Assembly (NCBI RefSeq): GCF_014642735.1
Contig: NZ_BMIV01000008.1
Span: forward strand, 1-64,000
Origin: Paracoccus acridae
Lineage (GTDB): Bacteria; Pseudomonadota; Alphaproteobacteria; Rhodobacterales; Rhodobacteraceae
Reading direction: 5' to 3'
Length of the DNA: 64,000 nt
In this document: positions 1 through 8,600 of the stretch, in pieces
How positions within the stretch are numbered: position 1 is the stretch's first letter
Layout: each line of letters begins with the position of its first letter
Notes under the pieces: model-generated
The model's database searches: none
Seen by the model: the letters and a program-made list of their open reading frames with translations, nothing else
Told to the model about the DNA's origin: nothing
Translations under genes and position numbers: made by a program

Positions 1-63
1 ACGCCGAACGAAGCAGAGGAGGCCTTCTACGCAAGCTTGAACGCAGCCGAAAAAGCAGCCTAA
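1..63 (+). CDS. C-terminal end of an unidentified protein (partial)
   Basis: Only the last 20 codons and a TAA stop are in the window, in frame 1. The tail reads TPNEAEEAFYASLNAAEKAA and is rich in Ala and Glu, as in a helical C-terminus. It stops 3 bases before the TTG start of the TnsA-like gene, so it is probably in the same transposon operon. The fragment is too short to name. The rest of the gene lies left of the window. Confidence 0.5.
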   Translation, partial: TPNEAEEAFYASLNAAEKAA

Positions 64-66
64 TCA

Positions 67-627
67 TTGAACCACAAACTCTCCGGTAAACCCGGGGCGG
101 TTCACTGGGCCCACTGCCTTGATGTCCATCCCATGACGAAGGTCCTCCGCGAACAGGTCGCTTTCGAGTGGCAGGCAGCACCGCGCAAGTCCCGGACGCA
201 CTATTTCGACCTTCTGGTGGAGCAGGTCGATGGCCGACGGATCGCCTATCCCGTCAAGCCTGAGGTGCGCCTTACGCCGAAGTTCATGGCTGAAATCGCC
301 CAGGTTGCCCAACAGGCCAAGATGTCCGGGTTTGTCGATGATGTGCGGCTGCTGACGGATGTCGATCTGGACCCGATTGAGCTGTCAAATGCCCGGCTGA
401 CTTACGGCATGCGCAAGCCGGACGCGGAAGCCGACGCGGCAGCCGCCGATGTTCTCGCTGGAAGCGCAGGTGTCGCTTCGCTCGGCGAACTGACGGCCCG
501 CATTGGCCTCGGGGCAAGGGGGTATCGAGCCTTGATCCGGTTGGTTCGGAAAGGCCGCCTTCGTTCCGTTCGTCATGAACGACTGACCCACGACACCGAA
601 GTCTTCCATGTAGGAGAACCGGCATGA
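67..627 (+). CDS. TnsA-like endonuclease of a Tn7-like transposon (variant)
   Basis: 186 aa. In Tn7-type elements TnsA cuts the 5' ends of the transposon so that it moves by cut-and-paste. Residues 20-85 resemble the TnsA N-terminal nuclease fold, with a THYFDLLVE strand carrying the expected Asp and an AYPVKPE strand carrying the expected Lys. The Gln/Glu normally two residues before that Lys is Pro here, and the N-terminal catalytic Glu cannot be placed with confidence. The protein is also shorter than typical TnsA. The last 70 residues look like a winged-helix region. The start is TTG (67), 3 bases after the preceding stop. The gene overlaps tnsB by ATGA, so the two are translationally coupled. 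The assignment rests on position plus partial motifs, and the enzyme could be catalytically altered. Confidence 0.65.
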   Translation: MNHKLSGKPGAVHWAHCLDVHPMTKVLREQVAFEWQAAPRKSRTHYFDLLVEQVDGRRIAYPVKPEVRLTPKFMAEIAQVAQQAKMSGFVDDVRLLTDVDLDPIELSNARLTYGMRKPDAEADAAAADVLAGSAGVASLGELTARIGLGARGYRALIRLVRKGRLRSVRHERLTHDTEVFHVGEPA

Positions 628-2765
628 ACATCCAGTTCGACCCGAAGCGTCACCACTATGCGTTTGGCTTCTATGACCGTGTCATGATCGACAATCAGGC
701 CTGGCGCCCCGTCAGCAGCAACGAGGTCGGCTGGGTCATGAGGCGTCCGGAGGAGGGTGGCATCGCTGTTCAGTTCACCCACGCCGAGCTGAGCCAGCTA
801 GGCGCATCCGGTCGGATCCAGACCGAGCGCAACTACTTCACAGCCAAGTCAGCGCAGCGTCGCTCAGACGAGACGGACACGTTGATCTCTCTGCTGACCG
901 ACAAGCAGCAAGATGACGTCTTTGCTCGCGAGATCTGGGTGAAGTCATTTTTTGAATTGGAACGGAAGAGAAAAATCTGTCGAACGGATCTTTCGATCGA
1001 AACCAACATGGGTGAACTCAGAGGTATTGCTCTTGATCATGCAGAACATCTGAAAGGACCGAGTGCCTCCCATGCATCTGCCGGGTTCCAGTTCAGAAAG
1101 CGCCCGAGCTCAAGAACGCTGCGGAAATGGCTGAAGGCCTATGAGGCCGACGGCTTGGCAGGGCTTGTTGATCGCGCGCGATTTCGTGGAAACCGCAGTT
1201 CCTCATTATGTCCCAGCGCTATCGGGCTTATGATGTCCGAAGCGCGAGGATACATGCACCCCGATAGGCCTACAATCCAAGTGATCGTCGAGCGTGTTCA
1301 GGGCGCTTTCGAGAAGAAGAATGCCGAACTTGCTGCCCAAGGCTTACCTGTTCTCGTCACTCCAAGTCGCGAAACCGTGCGCCGAGCCATTCGTGGGCTC
1401 GATCCGTATCATGTCGAACTCCGCCGGATGGGGGCAGCCGCCGCCCGCAAGAAGTTTGCGCCGGTTGGCAAGGGGCTGTCGCTGAGCCGGCCCTTGCAAC
1501 GTGTCGAGATGGACGAATGGAACATCGATATCATCGTAAAGCTGGCCGAAGCCGGGTTGCTTGACTGGTTCACGTCAGATGAGCGTATGGCACTTGGGTT
1601 GGATCGTGAGTCTTTCCGGTGGACGGTGACTGGGGCGATGTGTGCAACAACCAGGTGTATTCTCGCCTTGGTCATGACACCCTCTGCGAAGGCCAGCGCA
1701 GCCATCCAGGCGGTCAAGATGGTGCTGTCTGACAAGGGGGCACTGTCCACCGCAGTCAAGGCTCATGGCCAGTGGTATATGCATGGGTTGCCGGAAGAGG
1801 TCGTCACCGATTGCGGGCCGGCGTTTCGGTCTCAGGAGTTTCAGACAGTCTGTGCGGATCTGGGTGTCTCCGCTACGCGGGCCGTCGCCGGGGTGCCGGA
1901 ACTGCGCGGCCGGGTCGAGCGCCTGTTCCGGACGATGTCCATCAATCTCCTTCCTGAACTCGCTGGCCGCACCTTCTCCGGCATCGCCGAGAAAGGCGAC
2001 AGCAACCCGTCGGATCGGGCTTGTCTGACAGTGAACGATCTGGCCTTCGTGCTGGTCCGCTGGGTTGTCGATATCTATCACAACACCGAACATGAGGGGC
2101 TTGGCGGCGAAACGCCTGCGCAATGCTGGGAGCGCCTGACGGCTCAGTTCGGCGTGACGCCACCACCCGACACCCGCACCAGCCGCCTCATCTTTGGCCA
2201 GAAAATCCGCCGGACCTTGGACAAGAGCGGCATCAGGGTTCTCGGTGCCCAGTATCACTCTCCCGGGTTGGCGGCCCACTTCATGAGCCGGCGCAATCGC
2301 GAACTCGAGATCCGCTGGCTGCCCAGCGACATCGGCGCCATCGAGGTTCGTATCGATCACGACTGGATCACCGTGCCTGCTGTCCTGGAGGACCTGCACG
2401 GTCTCAGTGCGCAGCTCTGGATGTCGGCCGTGCGCGAGGTCAGGGCTACAAACCCCGACCGGAAACGCCATGACGACGCGGTCATCCGTGCAGCGTTGCG
2501 CGACATTCGGGGCCGCTCCGAAGACGCGCAAGCGGCCATCGGTCTGATTGTGGATGACTGGTCTGATGATCGTCTGCGCCGCGAAGAGCAGAAGCTGATG
2601 ATCGGCTTCGATGTCGGCCCAAATAAGCCTTCCGCACCCCGTAATGGCGGCATCGGCCGGTCCATCGACACCGCTGCCGTTTCCGATGAAAGCATCCCGG
2701 TGCAGAAACCTAGTGCGCCGACGGCCAAGCCCGCGCGCAGCGGCAAGTTCAAGCTGGAGGACTGA
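624..2765 (+). CDS. tnsB: TnsB/TniA-type DDE transposase
   Basis: 713 aa. This is the rve-fold transposase that binds the element ends and joins the 3' strands to target DNA. The catalytic triad is visible as D297 (VEMDEW), D396 (VTDCGP) and E432 (GRVERL). The D-E distance of 35 residues is the classic DDE(35) spacing. A helix-turn-helix region lies before it at about 165-260 (TLRKWLKAYEADGLAGL), and a beta-barrel Mu-transposase C-terminal domain lies at about 525-590. The length fits TnsB/TniA. The start ATG lies in the ATGA overlap with tnsA, and tnsC follows after 2 bases, so this is the core of a tnsA-tnsB-tnsC-tniQ operon. No frameshift is seen. Confidence 0.93.
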   Translation: MNIQFDPKRHHYAFGFYDRVMIDNQAWRPVSSNEVGWVMRRPEEGGIAVQFTHAELSQLGASGRIQTERNYFTAKSAQRRSDETDTLISLLTDKQQDDVFAREIWVKSFFELERKRKICRTDLSIETNMGELRGIALDHAEHLKGPSASHASAGFQFRKRPSSRTLRKWLKAYEADGLAGLVDRARFRGNRSSSLCPSAIGLMMSEARGYMHPDRPTIQVIVERVQGAFEKKNAELAAQGLPVLVTPSRETVRRAIRGLDPYHVELRRMGAAAARKKFAPVGKGLSLSRPLQRVEMDEWNIDIIVKLAEAGLLDWFTSDERMALGLDRESFRWTVTGAMCATTRCILALVMTPSAKASAAIQAVKMVLSDKGALSTAVKAHGQWYMHGLPEEVVTDCGPAFRSQEFQTVCADLGVSATRAVAGVPELRGRVERLFRTMSINLLPELAGRTFSGIAEKGDSNPSDRACLTVNDLAFVLVRWVVDIYHNTEHEGLGGETPAQCWERLTAQFGVTPPPDTRTSRLIFGQKIRRTLDKSGIRVLGAQYHSPGLAAHFMSRRNRELEIRWLPSDIGAIEVRIDHDWITVPAVLEDLHGLSAQLWMSAVREVRATNPDRKRHDDAVIRAALRDIRGRSEDAQAAIGLIVDDWSDDRLRREEQKLMIGFDVGPNKPSAPRNGGIGRSIDTAAVSDESIPVQKPSAPTAKPARSGKFKLED

Positions 2766-2767
2766 GC

Positions 2768-3727
2768 ATGATCGATCACGCCAAGAACGCGCGCATCATG
2801 CTGTCGCTGCGCACCCGCCATGTCACGGGGCCTCGGGACGCCGAATTCCGATCCCACCTCGAACGCCTTCTGCGTCGCGATGACGCCGGAAACCTGGCCG
2901 CTGAGGCGGTCAGGTATTCGGCCACCGGTGAAACCCGTGGTATTCTCGTGGTGGACGGCCCGGGCGGCGGGAAGTCCACAACTGTCGCCCATCAGCTTGC
3001 GACCCTTCCGGCTTTGCAGGTCGGGTCTCAAGGGACTCCAGCCTGGCTGGGGGTAAGCGTGCCCAGCCCGGCAACGCTCAAGAGCATGGGCTGCGAGATC
3101 CTTCGGCACAGTGGCTATCCGAACCTTTCGGACAGGCGCGAGGTATGGAGCATCTGGGATCAGATCAGGTCGCGCCTGAAGATGCTCGGGGTATGCGTGC
3201 TCTGGATCGACGAGGCCCACGACCTGTTCTGCAAAGACAGGGCCATGATCCTGCGGGCCCTCAAGTCGCTGATGCAAGGCGATGAGGCGGTGATCGTGAT
3301 CTTGTCCGGCACTGAGCAGCTGCACGAGATCATCCGAAGCGATCCGCAGGTCCAACGGCGGTTTTCCACCATGCAGTTGCGGCCGGTCTGCGCCGCAACC
3401 GACGGGGAAGACTTTCACGATCTAATCGAGGCCTATTGTGCACAGGCGGACCTGAGGTCGCACCTGTCTGCTGATCTCGTCGCGAGGCTGTTCCATGCGT
3501 CGCGCTATCGGTTTGGGCGCAGCATCGAAACTGCCCTGAACGCCATCGAGGCGGCGCTCGGCAGCGGCGACGATGGTCTGACCAACGACCATTTCGCCCA
3601 AGCTTGGGCCATGCTGGAAGGCTGCGCCCCGGGACGAAATGTCTTCCTGGTCGATGATTGGAGCAGCATCGACCCCGACCGTGATGACAGTGAGCCCATG
3701 GTTCGGCAGCGCGGACGGAGGCACTGA
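2768..3727 (+). CDS. tnsC: TnsC/TniB-type AAA+ ATPase
   Basis: 319 aa. This is the ATP-dependent regulator that links the target-site protein to the transposase. Walker A is GPGGGKST (residues 64-71) and Walker B is VLWIDEAHD with D148 and E149. A sensor-1-like strand ILSGTEQ follows. The size is that of compact TniB/TnsC proteins rather than the 555-residue Tn7 TnsC. The start ATG is 2 bases after the tnsB stop, and the next gene starts 2 bases after this stop, so the operon is tightly packed. It is expected to form the oligomer that activates TnsB and receives the target signal from the TniQ protein. Confidence 0.92.
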   Translation: MIDHAKNARIMLSLRTRHVTGPRDAEFRSHLERLLRRDDAGNLAAEAVRYSATGETRGILVVDGPGGGKSTTVAHQLATLPALQVGSQGTPAWLGVSVPSPATLKSMGCEILRHSGYPNLSDRREVWSIWDQIRSRLKMLGVCVLWIDEAHDLFCKDRAMILRALKSLMQGDEAVIVILSGTEQLHEIIRSDPQVQRRFSTMQLRPVCAATDGEDFHDLIEAYCAQADLRSHLSADLVARLFHASRYRFGRSIETALNAIEAALGSGDDGLTNDHFAQAWAMLEGCAPGRNVFLVDDWSSIDPDRDDSEPMVRQRGRRH

Positions 3728-3729
3728 TC

Positions 3730-5241
3730 ATGCTGCAGTTGTTTCCGCACCTGCGGTTCGAGACTGATGAGACTCCGGCATCCTGGGCCGCTCGTCTGTC
3801 GGTGCTTCATGGCTGTTCCACCCTCAGGACGTTCCTGTCTGATCAGGGCATCGCTTCTTCGGATTTTCTGCACGGGCGCCGCAGCGTCATCGATCGCCTC
3901 TGCGAGGCTGCAGGGCAGGACGCTGCGCCAGTCTGGCACAACACTGCTGCATCCGTGGGCAATCAGAACTTCACCCTTCGCGCCGAACCTCTTCCGGCCT
4001 CCATGATGGTGAGGGAGGAAACGCGGTTCTGCCCCCTCTGCCTGCATCAAGACGACCTTCTTGGTGGCGACCCGGGGATCTGCCGACGTGACCGGTGGGC
4101 TTGGAGCCTTCGTGTCGTGACGACTTGCCCGGAGCACGGCATCGCCCTGATCTATCGGGGTCGGGATCACCGGGACAAGATGCAGCGCAAGCTGATTGAA
4201 CATATTCCGGAGCGGGGCGGCGCCCTTGTTGCCTTGGCGGAAAAAGCGACGCGCCGGGAGCCATCACCCCTGCAGACCTACGTGCTGGGCCGCCTCGAAG
4301 GCCAGTCAGGCCCTCAGTGGCTGGATGGACAAACCCTCGAACAGTCGGTCAGGACAACACAGATGCTCGGTGTCGTCATGGCCTTTGGCACCACGATCAA
4401 CCTGGGGTCTGTCGACCGAGACGGCTGGGACCTGGCGGGCCGTATGGGGTGGAGATGGGTGGCAGCAGGTGAACCCGGCCTGCACTCCGCCTTTGCAGAG
4501 CTCCAGGCCGCGGCCTTCGAGCGAGGGCAGGGAGGGCAGAACTATTTCACCGTGTTCGGCCATCTTTATCGCTGGCTGCTCGAGCCAGGAAATCGCCCGG
4601 ATCATGGCCCCATCAAGCAGTTGTTGCGCGACTACATTCTGCAGAACATGGATGTCTGCGTCGGGCGCGACCTGCTGGGTGAACGCATCGAACGCCGAAG
4701 GAAATACTCGGTGCAATCGCTTGCCCTGCAGTCCGGTCTGCATCCGCAGACCCTCGGCAAAGTCTTGGTCGAGCGCGGATTGATCGGGGCGGAGAATGCG
4801 GACAAGCCTGCCTCCATCCTGCTGGTTGATGCAGAAGAAGGTCGCCAAGCGGCGGCTTCGCTGAGCCGTTCGGTTCCGTTCGTGCAGCTGCCTGCGCTGT
4901 TGGGAGCAACTCGACCGATCGCCAGCTGCCTGATCGACCTCGGCGTCCTCACGCCGCTGACCCGCAGCCAGGGAGAGAACACCCGAGACAAGTGCGGTTT
5001 CGACGCCCTGGAAGTAGAGCAAGCTTTGGAGCAGATCCATGTCATGGTGCCGGAGATGTCGGATGTGCCAGCGGAATGGGTATCGCTGAACCAGTGTTCG
5101 AAGCGTGCGCGCATCCCGATGCGCGATCTGCTGCAGATGATCCTTTCGGGTAAACTTCGGCAGATCGGACGCGCGCAGGGAGAACTCGGGTTCAACTCGT
5201 TGCGAATCAGCATCGAGAACATTCGCCTCGTGGCCTCATAA
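3730..5241 (+). CDS. tniQ: TniQ/TnsD-family target-site protein
   Basis: 503 aa. TniQ-family proteins choose the target: in Tn7 the TnsD member binds the 3' end of glmS. The N-terminus carries the family zinc motif, CPLC (C101, C104) followed by TTCPEHG (C133, H136). The C-terminal 350 residues are long, as in TnsD-like sequence-specific proteins, and longer than the TniQ of Cascade-guided elements. They include two likely helix-turn-helix segments (about 318-345 and 445-480). This is the last gene of the operon and is followed by a strong terminator and the element's end repeats. The target it recognises is not known. The neighbouring PRC-barrel gene is a candidate by position. Confidence 0.9.
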   Translation: MLQLFPHLRFETDETPASWAARLSVLHGCSTLRTFLSDQGIASSDFLHGRRSVIDRLCEAAGQDAAPVWHNTAASVGNQNFTLRAEPLPASMMVREETRFCPLCLHQDDLLGGDPGICRRDRWAWSLRVVTTCPEHGIALIYRGRDHRDKMQRKLIEHIPERGGALVALAEKATRREPSPLQTYVLGRLEGQSGPQWLDGQTLEQSVRTTQMLGVVMAFGTTINLGSVDRDGWDLAGRMGWRWVAAGEPGLHSAFAELQAAAFERGQGGQNYFTVFGHLYRWLLEPGNRPDHGPIKQLLRDYILQNMDVCVGRDLLGERIERRRKYSVQSLALQSGLHPQTLGKVLVERGLIGAENADKPASILLVDAEEGRQAAASLSRSVPFVQLPALLGATRPIASCLIDLGVLTPLTRSQGENTRDKCGFDALEVEQALEQIHVMVPEMSDVPAEWVSLNQCSKRARIPMRDLLQMILSGKLRQIGRAQGELGFNSLRISIENIRLVAS

Positions 5242-5269
5242 TTGGCCAAGGATCCAAATAAATTCGGGA

Positions 5270-5295
5270 ATGGCCGCCTCAGGCGGCCATTTTTC
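5270..5295 (+). terminator. Rho-independent terminator of the tns operon
   Basis: A near-perfect inverted repeat (arms ATGGCCGCCT and AGGCGGCCAT, one base between) is followed directly by a T run, 28 bases after the tniQ stop. It closes the tnsA-tniQ operon before the end repeats begin. Confidence 0.85.
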
Positions 5296-5304
5296 TTGAA
5301 CTTT

Positions 5305-5408
5305 CGATGGCAGTTTTATGCGTGTCGAATGGCAACTTCGTCCGCCGTCTGAAGAGAGGCAGCCGCGTATACGCTGAACACGATGGTAGTTTTACGTGTG
5401 TCTGCACA
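5305..5408. repeat. Right end of the Tn7-like element (TnsB-site-like direct repeats)
   Basis: Two 22-base direct repeats, 5305-5326 and 5381-5402, agree at 19 of 22 positions (CGATGG-AGTTTTA core) and start 76 bases apart. A weaker related box (GAATGGCAACTTCG) sits at 5327-5340. Read on the minus strand the outermost sequence begins TGTGCAGACACACG, giving the 5'-TGT terminus usual for this transposase family at base 5408. Arrays of TnsB sites are expected at Tn7-like ends. The exact last base is inference because the left end is not in the window. Confidence 0.65.
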
Positions 5409-5411
5409 TGA

Positions 5412-5431
5412 GGGCGGCTGGAACGCCGCCC
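5412..5431 (-). terminator. Hairpin terminator of the PRC-barrel gene, cut off by the transposon end
   Basis: A 7-bp perfect stem (GGGCGGC/GCCGCCC, 6-base loop) lies 9 bases beyond the stop codon of the minus-strand PRC-barrel gene. Where a T tract would be expected on the minus strand, only TCA follows before the proposed TGT transposon end. The insertion therefore seems to lie in the terminator. Confidence 0.5.
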
Positions 5432-5440
5432 CCGCTCAAC

Positions 5441-5737
5441 CTAGTCCCGGTGTTCGGGCAGGGCTTTCAGATCTTCCTTGCTCCAACGCGACACGGCATG
5501 GACGACGCCATCGCCGTCGCGCATCACGTCCAGGTCCGATACCGGCACCAGGACGGGCTTGGATCCGATGCCCAGAAACCCGCCAACGTCGATCACCACC
5601 TGCGCATTGCTGCCAGAGCCATGCACATGCGACACGCTGCCGATCGTCTGGTCTCCGGGGCCATAGACGGATGCGCCCGTCAGCACCGCATCGGTCAGTT
5701 CATCCGGCAGAAGCCGGGGATGTTGGGAATGGTCCAT
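5441..5737 (-). CDS. PRC-barrel domain protein
   Basis: 98 aa. The start ATG (5737) is chosen because a GGAGGAAAGG ribosome site stands directly upstream; in-frame sequence further out is not protein-like. The central part (about 22-70: VYGPGDQTIGSVSHV, VVIDVGGFLGIGSKPVLVPVSDLDV) is a typical small PRC-barrel, a fold found in photosynthetic reaction-centre H subunits, RimM and many small stress-related alphaproteobacterial proteins. No signal peptide is seen, so it is probably cytoplasmic. Its precise role is unknown. The transposon end lies about 33 bases after its stop, and the NlpD-like gene lies 64 bases upstream on the same strand. Confidence 0.85.
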   Translation of the reverse strand: MDHSQHPRLLPDELTDAVLTGASVYGPGDQTIGSVSHVHGSGSNAQVVIDVGGFLGIGSKPVLVPVSDLDVMRDGDGVVHAVSRWSKEDLKALPEHRD

Positions 5738-5801
5738 GCCTTTCCTCCATTGGCTTGTCGATAACGGGCCAACGCGGCTGGCAGGCGGTCGTTCCTTGTC
5801 T

Positions 5802-6938
5802 TCAGTTGAGGTACTTTTCCGGATCGACGCTGTCGAAGCCCTGGCGGACCTCGAAATGGACGAAGCCTCCCCGGCCCGCCTTGCCAAGGGACTGGCCGGC
5901 GGAAACGGTGTCCCCCTTGGCCACGTCCAGACCGTCGAGGCCCGTATAGACGGTCATCAGGTTGCCATCGTGGCGGACCACCACGATGGGCGTGCCGGTC
6001 GTGTCCTGGGTGACAGCAGCCACCGTGCCGCGACCGGCAGCCTTGACCGCCGTCCCTGCAGTGGCGGAAATGTCGATGCCGTCGTTCTTGCCCTTTTCAT
6101 AGACACGGATGATCGACCCCGACACCGGCATCTGGAACCGGCCCCCGGCGGAAGCGGCGGTCCGCGTGGCACCCAGATCGGTCGTCGGCGCGGCGGGGCC
6201 GGGATCGGCAGCGGGTATGGTGGTTTCGGAAGGCAGCGGACGTTCGGCGGACGGCGGACGCGGGGTCGGGCTGCCGCTGCCCGGTGCGGTTGTGACGATG
6301 GCCGGATCTGGCGCCTTCTGCCCGGCCACGGGGACGATCAACCGCTGCCCGACGCGCAGCGTCATGGACGAGGGCAGGCCGTTCCAGGCCGCCAGATCCT
6401 GCACGCTGACATTGTATTTGCGGGCGACCGACCAAGCGGTCTCGCCTGCGACGACCACATGCTGCGTGGGATTGGCAGGACCGGACGCGGGTTGCGGGGT
6501 CGTCGCGGCCGGCGATGGTGTGCTTCGCGCCGACTGTCGCGCAAAGGGATCGGACACGACAGCCCGCCCACCCGGGGCGGCTGCCGCCCCGCTTGCGCCG
6601 ACGCGCTGAGGCAGGACCAGAACCTGTCCCGCGCCCAAGGGGGCATTCGCGGGCAAGGCATTGTGCTGGGCCAGCCGCGCGGCATCGACGCCCAGCCGAG
6701 CCGCGACGGACCCGATCGTATCCCCGCTGCGTGCCACCGCCACCTGATAGGTCGGAAAGGTGATGACGCCGCGATCATCCGGTTGCGGACGCGGCGCGGC
6801 ACTGGCGGCGGCATCGGCCGTGCTCAGGGCACCGGGCATCCAGCCGCGCAGGTCGGCATCAAAGCCCGTGGCGCCGCATGAAGCCAAAAGAAAGGCAGCC
6901 GCCCCGACGCTGGCGGCCCGTCGAAAAGTCCTGCTCAT
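5802..6938 (-). CDS. nlpD: LysM/M23 (LytM) lipoprotein, NlpD-like
   Basis: 378 aa. It has a lipoprotein signal peptide with lipobox LASC near residue 19, two LysM peptidoglycan-binding modules (about 58-105 and 158-204), a Pro/Ala/Thr linker, and a C-terminal LytM/M23 domain (about 266-378). The metal ligands are not intact: the H-x3-D motif reads NDGID (His replaced by Asn), and the H-x-H motif reads FVHFEVR (first His replaced). This is the pattern of NlpD/EnvC-type activators that switch on amidases rather than cut peptidoglycan themselves. It follows surE and pcm on the same strand, the usual surE-pcm-nlpD order. The start at 6938 is chosen because it opens the signal peptide; a longer frame upstream has no such sequence. 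Confidence 0.9.
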   Translation of the reverse strand: MSRTFRRAASVGAAAFLLASCGATGFDADLRGWMPGALSTADAAASAAPRPQPDDRGVITFPTYQVAVARSGDTIGSVAARLGVDAARLAQHNALPANAPLGAGQVLVLPQRVGASGAAAAPGGRAVVSDPFARQSARSTPSPAATTPQPASGPANPTQHVVVAGETAWSVARKYNVSVQDLAAWNGLPSSMTLRVGQRLIVPVAGQKAPDPAIVTTAPGSGSPTPRPPSAERPLPSETTIPAADPGPAAPTTDLGATRTAASAGGRFQMPVSGSIIRVYEKGKNDGIDISATAGTAVKAAGRGTVAAVTQDTTGTPIVVVRHDGNLMTVYTGLDGLDVAKGDTVSAGQSLGKAGRGGFVHFEVRQGFDSVDPEKYLN

Positions 6939-6975
6939 GTCCGTCGTCCTCAACCTGCCGTGCCGCAGATCCGGG

Positions 6976-7638
6976 TCATGTCGGTCCCAACCCTTCGACC
7001 AGCGGCACAAATCGCACCTGCCGCAATTCGTCATAGTCATAGCCGGTTTCCGTCCGGGTGACGCGGATCAACGTCTGGACCGCATCGGACTGCCCCACCG
7101 GCACGACCATGATACCGCCGATCTTCAACTGTGCCAACAGCGGGCCCGGCGGATCCTCGGCCGCGGCGGTGACAAGGATGCGATCAAAGGGCGCCTGATC
7201 GTGCAGGCCGCGCGAACCATCGGCCACCTGGGCGGTGATGTTGTGCAGGCCCAGGTGACGGAAGATCGCCTCGGCCTCGGTCACCAGGCGGCGATGACGG
7301 TCAACGGTATAGACGCGACGGCACAGACCCGACAGCACCGCCGCCTGGTATCCAGACCCCGTCCCGATCTCCAGCACGGTGTCGCGCGGGCCGGGGTTCA
7401 GCGATTGCGTCATCAGGCCCACGACGGATGGCTGGCTGATCGTCTGCCCGCAGGGGATGGGCAGGGGCGTGTCCTCGTATGCGCGGTCGGCGAACTGGCC
7501 GCGAACGAACAGGCCGCGGTCGATCCGTTCCATGGCCGCCAGCACCCGCGGATCGGTGACGCCCCGCGACCGCAACTGGAACAGAAAGCGCATCTTGCGC
7601 TCGGCGGGGTCGTCTTCGTCGTCGTGACCTTCGTTCAT
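6976..7638 (-). CDS. pcm: Protein-L-isoaspartate O-methyltransferase
   Basis: 220 aa. The enzyme repairs L-isoaspartyl residues in damaged proteins by S-adenosylmethionine-dependent carboxyl methylation. SAM motif I is [15 protein letters not shown], and the PCMT hallmark [14 protein letters not shown] precedes it. The active-site region [21 protein letters not shown] is present. The start ATG at 7638 overlaps the surE stop in an ATGA, so the two are translationally coupled. The first 15 residues ([13 protein letters not shown]) are an acidic extension. The length matches the family. Confidence 0.96.
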   Translation of the reverse strand: MNEGHDDEDDPAERKMRFLFQLRSRGVTDPRVLAAMERIDRGLFVRGQFADRAYEDTPLPIPCGQTISQPSVVGLMTQSLNPGPRDTVLEIGTGSGYQAAVLSGLCRRVYTVDRHRRLVTEAEAIFRHLGLHNITAQVADGSRGLHDQAPFDRILVTAAAEDPPGPLLAQLKIGGIMVVPVGQSDAVQTLIRVTRTETGYDYDELRQVRFVPLVEGLGPT

Positions 7639-8447
7639 CGGCTCTCCGCCCTGGGGCTGTCGTCGAACAGGTTTTCCATCTCGCGCAGCGACACATGGCA
7701 GGTCAGGTCGGCCCGCATGGGCGTGACCGAGATGAAGCCGTCCATGTTGACCGCCACATCGGTGCCGGGTCGGGCGGGGGCGTTCTGCGCGCCGCCCGCG
7801 GCCCACATGAAGCGGCGGCCATTGGGCGCGGTATGGGGCACGACGCGGAAATTCGTGCCCTGCCGGCGCCCCTGCGGCACCACCCGCGTCCCACGCACCG
7901 CCGATGCCGGGACCGGGGGGAAGTTGATGTTGTAGAACAGCCGGAAATCGGCATCCGAGGTCCAGTCGCCATGATCCAGCAGCCGCCGGATCACCGCCGC
8001 GCCATGCTCGCGCGCGCATTCGAACGGATCGGCCAGGCTGGCCGTCTTCGGCCCCAGGTATTGCGACAGGGCGATGGCGGGAAGGCCCTGCAACGCGGCC
8101 TCCATGGCCCCGCCGATGGTGCCGGAATACATCGCGTTCTCGCCGGAATTGTTGCCCCGGTTCACGCCCGACAGCACCAGGTCGGGCGGCGCGTCCGCCA
8201 TGATGTCGCACAGGGCGGCCAGAACGCAGTCGGCCGGGCTTCCCTCGGTCGCATAGCGGCGTTCGTCCAGCCGCGCCACCATGGTCGGGTGGGAATAGCT
8301 GATGCAGTGGGCCACGCCCGATTGTTCAAAGGCGGGGGCAACGGTCCAGACCTGGCCCGAAGGGCCGGCAAGCGTGGCGGCGATCTCGGCCAGAACCTCG
8401 AGCCCCGGTGCGTTGATGCCGTCGTCGTTGGTGATCAAGATGCGCAT
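7635..8447 (-). CDS. surE: 5'/3'-nucleotidase SurE
   Basis: 270 aa. A metal-dependent nucleoside-monophosphate phosphatase with survival roles. The metal-binding NDDG is at residues 7-10, and the family motifs [10 protein letters not shown] and GTIGGAMEA follow. It is the first gene of the surE-pcm-nlpD operon and overlaps pcm by 4 bases. A 153-base divergent intergenic region separates it from the TSUP exporter gene. The start ATG (8447) begins right at the conserved [10 protein letters not shown] sequence. Confidence 0.96.
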   Translation of the reverse strand: MRILITNDDGINAPGLEVLAEIAATLAGPSGQVWTVAPAFEQSGVAHCISYSHPTMVARLDERRYATEGSPADCVLAALCDIMADAPPDLVLSGVNRGNNSGENAMYSGTIGGAMEAALQGLPAIALSQYLGPKTASLADPFECAREHGAAVIRRLLDHGDWTSDADFRLFYNINFPPVPASAVRGTRVVPQGRRQGTNFRVVPHTAPNGRRFMWAAGGAQNAPARPGTDVAVNMDGFISVTPMRADLTCHVSLREMENLFDDSPRAESR

Positions 8448-8600
8448 TGTCCGGCCGGTCCTGGGGCGCGGAAAAGCGCCAGTTCACGTCTTCGTTCCTG
8501 CTTAGCGGTGCGGTCCACGCGCTTCAAGCGCCCGAAAGCGGTTTGACGGCATTGCCGGGCCGTTGCATCCTTTTCCACAACGCAAACGGCGCGCGGGTTC

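Noticed and set aside
1..5408. CRISPR-associated transposon
   Set aside because: No cas gene or repeat array lies in the window, and the TniQ protein is of the long, TnsD-like type. The part left of the window was not seen.
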